A stretch of 64,000 nucleotides of DNA from Diaporthe sp. PMI_573 (lineage: Eukaryota > Ascomycota > Sordariomycetes > Diaporthales > Diaporthaceae). The stretch is from positions 681,377 to 745,376 of the forward strand of contig JAJTUP010000037.1 in assembly GCA_021399435.1 (NCBI GenBank). The letters run 5' to 3'. The notes under the pieces were generated by a model that ran no database searches, was not told where the DNA came from, and saw only the letters and a program-made list of their open reading frames with translations. The translations under genes were made by a program, and so were the position numbers. Below are positions 59,044 through 64,000 of this stretch, one piece after another (the stretch's first letter is position 1; each line of letters begins with the position of its first letter).

Positions 59044-62000
59044 GTTAGGTTTGTATTTAGCTAATAGTAGGTTCTTCTTGTTAGTCTGTAGCAGACCGCC
59101 TGGTTTATACTGTTATTATGCTGGCTTATATAGGGGCTGTTCTAAAGCCTGCCTAGAAACTAAGTCTTTCTCTCTGTCTTAAGAAATAGTTGCTTGGCTT
59201 GTTTAAGTATATATCTGGGTACTATCCTTAGGAACTAAGCTCTGTTTATTTTTATAATATATAATTGTCTTTCTTACTAAGCTGATGGGATTTACTTAAT
59301 AAATCTGGCTAGTGGTCTAATCTATCTAAGGGTTGTTCTTTCTTAACCAAGGTATTTCTAGGATTAACTAATAATCCGCTGTCTTAGTAATATTAAATAA
59401 AAGTTACTTAATATAGTCCTAAATCTAGACCTAGAGGTAATTGGTCTTTATGTCGATAATGCCGTTTCTATAAGCAACTTTTGTGCCGTTAACTATATTA
59501 AGTCTGTAGAGTTCCTTCTTCTTGTACTACTTAAGGTAGTATCTATTTACTATTCTTGGGGAGATAGAATTTCCTTATGTCCTACTATTAATAAGTATAT
59601 AGTACTAGTAAGCTCTAAGCTCTACCCTAATCTTTAAATATTAATAGTTGTTATTATTATTTATTATATATAAGTATCTTATAGATGTCTTTCCTATTAT
59701 TTAAGATTTTATAGATAGCTTGCCTAGTTTTTTGGCTATCTATAATCCTTTCTTAAAACTTTGTTGATACTTTTAATATTTTGTTATATAATACTCTATA
59801 ATTATTACAGGTCTTTTATAAGCTATTATATGCTTTCTTTTTATATTATAGGCTTTATAAGGCTAAAGATTTATCCTTATTACTATAATTAGTGCCATTT
59901 TTCAACTTTATCGTCTATATATACTTAACATTTCTCGTTTTTATAGGTCTTTTATCTAGTAGAGTTGCGTAAATATGTTAAGAGGGTATATAAGTCGAGT
60001 CGGAACATTATACAGCCCACATTGTTATATTGTTTTTTAAGTTTCTATTCTTTAAAGTCGTCTTTTTTATAAATTTATTAGATATCCTACCCTTAGTGCC
60101 TCTAGGGAAACTAGTTATAGCTTGCTTTCTCTTACATATAAATTCTATATTTATCATAGATATATAAGGCCTAAAAAATACTAAGATGGTAACTATAGCG
60201 AGGGAACATTCTTCTTGTATTTTTATCCTTTTTGGTCTTCTTCTTTAATTCTTATATTACTTATTTAAAGGGTTATTTTGTAATTAGTACTTCTATAATG
60301 TTAGTTTTAAGGGCTAGTAGGGATACTTTCCCTAAATATACCTGCGGGTCTTCTTGCTATACTCAAAATATAAGTAAATCTTGAGAAATTTTCTCTATTA
60401 GCTTCTTCCTTAAATCGTGTAAGAGTTCCTTTTGTCCTCCTATAGCTAGGGTATGCCGTTACCTTATGCCCTTAGGGAATTAGTTGGCTTCTTCTTTATT
60501 ACTTTAATATATAGTATAGCTATTGTTATAGTAGGCTATCTAATTAAGTAAGGTATATTTTTTAGCCTCTTTAGCCTTATCTAGTTCTGTTTATACTATC
60601 TGTAATAGTCATTATTAGATTATTTTTTCTATTTTTAACTTGCCTTCTTGTTTATTGCTAATAGGTAAGTTTTAAAAAGTAATACTAAACAAGACTCTCC
60701 TATTTTTTACTGCCTAGTCTAGATATACTAGGTATGACTTATACCATTCTGTTCTATACTAGTAGTATTATTTAGTAATAGCTTATTATATCTTTAAGTA
60801 TGGTAATCTGCTAGTATAGGTAATTATGTTGGCTTGCCTAAAGCCTTTAGGTATAGGCTTCTAGTCCTTCTTCTTACTATAGTATTTCTATATAAAATAT
60901 CCTTTTTTTCTATAATTAAAGTATTTAATATCTCTCTTATCTTTATATTATACGGTATTAAGTTCTATAAAGCCTATATACTATCCCTACTAAGTTAGGT
61001 TATTATAGTTATATCTTCTTCTAATATTAGGTTTATTTCAAGATATATTATATTAAAAAAATCTAGAATTATTTCTATGTTTCTCCTAGCATCTTTTATA
61101 GAGCCCATTGTTAAGTTTAATGGCTAGCTTAACATACTATAAAAAGTCATTAGGCTGGTTATACCTAGCCATCTTATCCTTTATTTCTTTCTTAAGTCTA
61201 TTATAGAATATAAAGATCTTAGTATTATCTGTAGAGTTAATTCTAGTATAGATTTGTTAAAACTCTACTGTATATATTATAGTAGATCCTTTCTGTTACA
61301 ATCTAGAGAGTTCTCTCTTAACTTATTATTCTTTATCTAGATCTTAAAAGAAAGTTTTTAGGGTATCTTTATAGCTTTTATATTTACTAAAGATTTCCTA
61401 CATCTCTTATTTACATCTTTTAAACTCGTTATTAATTAAGTAGTCTGTAAGATAGGGTTTAAACTATATAAAAGCCCTTTTTTTTTTAGAAAAAAGGCAG
61501 TATATATAACCCTCTTCCTATTAAACTATTAGTCTATATAATAGAAGTACTGGTAAGTTTGGACCTAAATAAGGTATGCTTATAGTTATCCTAGAGTTCT
61601 ATTATAGAAAGTTGGGCTATTAAGTTTAATATTGTCCCTATTTAGAATTAAAGTATTAATAATATTAGCGGTAGCCCTAAGGACAGTAATTTCTTATTTA
61701 AGTTATTTGGTTTCTTTATTCTATTTAGCCTATATATCTAAAAAGGCCTTAAGGTATCTAACTTCTTTAACTAGTTTCTAGAACTAAGCTATAGTACCGT
61801 TACTTATATTATTATTATTACTAACCACGTCTAATTTTTGTTAAAAGTTATACTAAAAAATATTATTTCTAAATCCAGACATTATAAAGAGTAGTATGTA
61901 ATATTACTCAAAGTCCGTATAATAATGTATAAATAAGAGTAGTCAAAATATAATAATTAAGGTTTCCTGGGTCCTTTAAACTGTATAATCAAGTTTATAT

Positions 62001-62372
62001 CTAAGATATATAGCAAGGTAATTAATTAAGTAATAAAGTTTCTAACAATAATCACAAGCTAATAAAAGCTATTTAAAGTAAATATTTAGATTAATTACTA
62101 AAAAGTTGTCTATACTATCTAGCTATCTGCTAATAAGCGTGTCCTTATATATTCATCTCTTTAGGCTGGCTTAGAAGGCTTAAGATATAATCCTACTAAT
62201 CCTAAATTAATTAGCTTAAGACCTAATCTTCCTGATCCTGCTTAGATAACCTGTAGTTACATAACTATATAGGATCCTGTTTACACTATTTGTCTGGCCT
62301 ACTAGGCTGGCCGAGTAGGATTGTTCCTGTGTAGAACTAACCGTTATTCCTATTTCTATCAGGGTTGTAACA
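59044..62372 (-). mobile_element. Gypsy (chromovirus) gag half with 5' LTR
   Basis: Minus-strand fragment collinear with 21781-25188 of the complete gypsy element. It starts at the U junction and ends in a 424-bp LTR (61949-62372) followed by ATAGG. The zinc knuckle near 60889-60930 reads Y-F-N-Y..Y..Y. It is the missing 5' half of 49621-56277: lengths add up to a full element and both break at the same point. Confidence 0.88.
61949..62372 (-). repeat. Gypsy 5' LTR, 424-bp subfamily
   Basis: The minus strand starts TGTTACAACCC. Same 424-base length and specific inner sequence as 55854-56277. More degraded. Confidence 0.85.
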
Positions 62373-62377
62373 ATAGG

Positions 62378-63144
62378 TAGAAACTATATATACGCCTCGA
62401 TCCACCTTCTTTGGATCTAGTCTATTTGACCCACTTCCAAGGAATTCTATATTACATAATAATATGCTAATTATTAGCTAATAGATTACTAATTACCACT
62501 TGGTAATTAGTAATTAATAAATTCTCGAATATTCTATAGACCCTCTTTTAAAGCTATAAATAAGCGGGTCTTCTCTTGAGAATAAGCTAGATATTTAAGC
62601 AAGCAAGCAACGAGAAAAATCCAACAATAATACTATTATCTTTATACCATTATTATTTGATTACATAATCATCCCCTCGATCCTCACGTGACCTTCAAGA
62701 TTAACAAGGTCTACCAAGCCAATTAGTATAATAGCTTCTAAACATACATGATAGCAGAGTATACATAGTTAAATAAAATTAGTTAGAAAACACAATGATA
62801 GGTCTTTTAACCTTATACTAAGGAGGGGTAGAACTAGCTTATAAGTATATTTTTTTAACTAATATAGGTAGTAAGTTATTTAAAAGTATACTATATACTT
62901 AGAGGTTAATTCTCTTTATTTAAGCTTTATAAGTTTTTATTTTACAGATCTTTTCTTATTTAGGTCTCTAAAGATATCTTTAAGGGCTTATTTAAAACAA
63001 TTAAAGCTTTAGAAGATTTTTTAATATTATTATCCTAATTATATTCTTTATTCTCTAGGTAGTCTCTAATAATTAGTTTAAAGTATATAAATATATTACC
63101 TTTAAGCTACGTTTTAGTAAAAATAATCTTATTATAGTAGATAT
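62378..63144. other. AT-rich sequence with a 130-bp dispersed repeat
   Basis: 62701-62830 is the inverted partner of 11969-12098. Elsewhere there are short palindromic stretches (TAATTACC and TTGGTAATTA near 62491-62512) and no gene. Confidence 0.4.
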
Positions 63145-63381
63145 TGTGGATAGGTGTTGATAGGTCTATAGTGAATAGGTCTGTAAGTGAATAGTGGAGG
63201 GCCCGTAGCTAGCGCGGGGCCTGCACTATAAAGGGTTGTCGCCCTACGGGCGTGGCTTCGCCACACCCTTCAAAGCAACAACCAGAACCTCTAGACTTAA
63301 TGGAATACCTATTTAGTCTGCTCTCTCCTTTTCTCTTTGCTAACACTCCTTTCTATTGTATATAATAAAGCCCAACTAACA
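63145..63381 (+). repeat. copia LTR (237 bp), little mutated
   Basis: TGTGGATAGG to CCCAACTAACA, followed by CTAATTATTGATTGC, which corresponds to the sequence after the LTRs at 33984 and 41189. GC-rich hairpin-like segments (GGGTTGTCGCCCTACGGGCG, then GTGGCTTCGCCACACCC) lie in its middle. No partner LTR is in the window. Confidence 0.7.
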
Positions 63382-64000
63382 CTAATTATTGATTGCTTAC
63401 GGCAATTATAGAGCAGCAAGGAAGGAAGAGGTAGATTGCTATTAACAACATTTGACGAGTCCCTGGATCTTTATCGAAACTCGCCAGGCAGTTAACGATA
63501 TTTGCGCTACGATTAAACATACCATAGTCCTTAGATCCTATATCAAAACTACAATACAAGCAATTAGACCCTATTAGTATAACTACTGGATCTCTATTGA
63601 AGCTATACTAAAGAGGTTACACCTATTACAAATCCTATCAACAAACAATTACGCGATAAAAGCTAAGATTAGAAATACCGAGTCCCTAGATTCTATATTA
63701 AAACAAGGTACCGACAATTAAGGTCACAATAATATAAAGCCGTGTTAATAAAACTGCATTCTATTAATGCAAATACAAAGATGTACAATTCCTTTATTGG
63801 GCACTTTAATACCAAGAAAAGCCAATTAAACCCTCGCGGCATAAAGAAAGCATTTAAAACAATTAATTATACTAAAAGCCAATAAGACCCTTGCGGCATA
63901 AAAAAGAGCATCTCTATAAAAATGCAAAAAGAATACCCTTATAAATACCCAAACAACTAATTACACTAGAGAAAGTAACAATTTACACGTAAATTTTGGT
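63382..64000 (+). mobile_element. 5' end of a copia element, cut by the window edge
   Basis: Continues from the LTR at 63145-63381 with the copia leader (AGGTAGATTGCTATTAAC, as at 34030-34060). It then holds repeated phrases of the form CCCTGGATC..AT..AAAC (63450, 63590 and 63690) that look like a degenerate tandem array. No coding frame is seen before the edge. Confidence 0.5.

Overview
The window looks like a chromosome segment of a filamentous ascomycete (Pezizomycotina, most likely a Sordariomycete). The evidence is short spliceosomal introns of 55 to 201 bases with GT..AG ends and CTRAC-type branch sites, fungal orthologues (SKI3, UTP22, THI4), and a long AT-rich block with the mark of repeat-induced point mutation (RIP): CpA to TpA change, coding frames ruined mainly by CAA/CAG turned into TAA/TAG, and no long open frame. 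The genus cannot be named from sequence alone.

Bases 1-10981 are gene-dense euchromatin with five genes: the 5' end of SKI3 (minus), UTP22 (plus), THI4 (minus, with a TPP riboswitch inside a leader intron), a five-exon MFS sugar transporter (minus) and a three-exon TauD/TfdA-type 2-oxoglutarate dioxygenase (plus). SKI3/UTP22 and transporter/dioxygenase are divergent pairs, and UTP22/THI4 converge. Roles are RNA surveillance, ribosome biogenesis, thiamine thiazole synthesis, sugar uptake and probably sulfonate-type oxidation. They do not form one pathway.

From about 11.2 kb to the right edge I find no host gene. The block is a nest of retroelements and DNA transposons that can largely be taken apart by target-site duplications (TSDs). 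(1) A minus-strand Ty1/copia element (15453-33170, 210-bp LTRs, TSD tataa) holds a complete Ty3/gypsy chromovirus-type element (17421-25188, 474-bp LTRs, TSD ctaga) and a cluster (27042-29286) built round a gag-only LTR element. (2) A plus-strand copia element (33623-45196, 362-bp LTRs, TSD ttaaa) holds a related minus-strand copia element (34117-41518, 330-bp LTRs, TSD atacc). (3) Pogo/Fot1-type transposons lie at 45347-47653, 48183-49111 (broken) and 50478-52803. The last sits in the reverse-transcriptase YLDD codons of a gypsy element. (4) That gypsy element is split into two halves, 49621-56277 and 59044-62372, that point in opposite directions. Both break at the same internal point and each break carries a copy of an unrecognised ~510-bp repeat, here called U. 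Inverting 49112-59043 on paper rejoins the element and gives it a perfect atagg TSD, so a U-mediated inversion is the simplest explanation. (5) A further copia LTR begins at 63145 and its element runs off the right edge.

Short repeats (104-191-bp units with TGTWACG..ATTACA ends, and U) are far less mutated than the multi-kilobase elements round them, as expected if RIP ignores short duplications. The least obvious items are the gag-only element, the family of very small LTR-like units and the U-mediated inversion.
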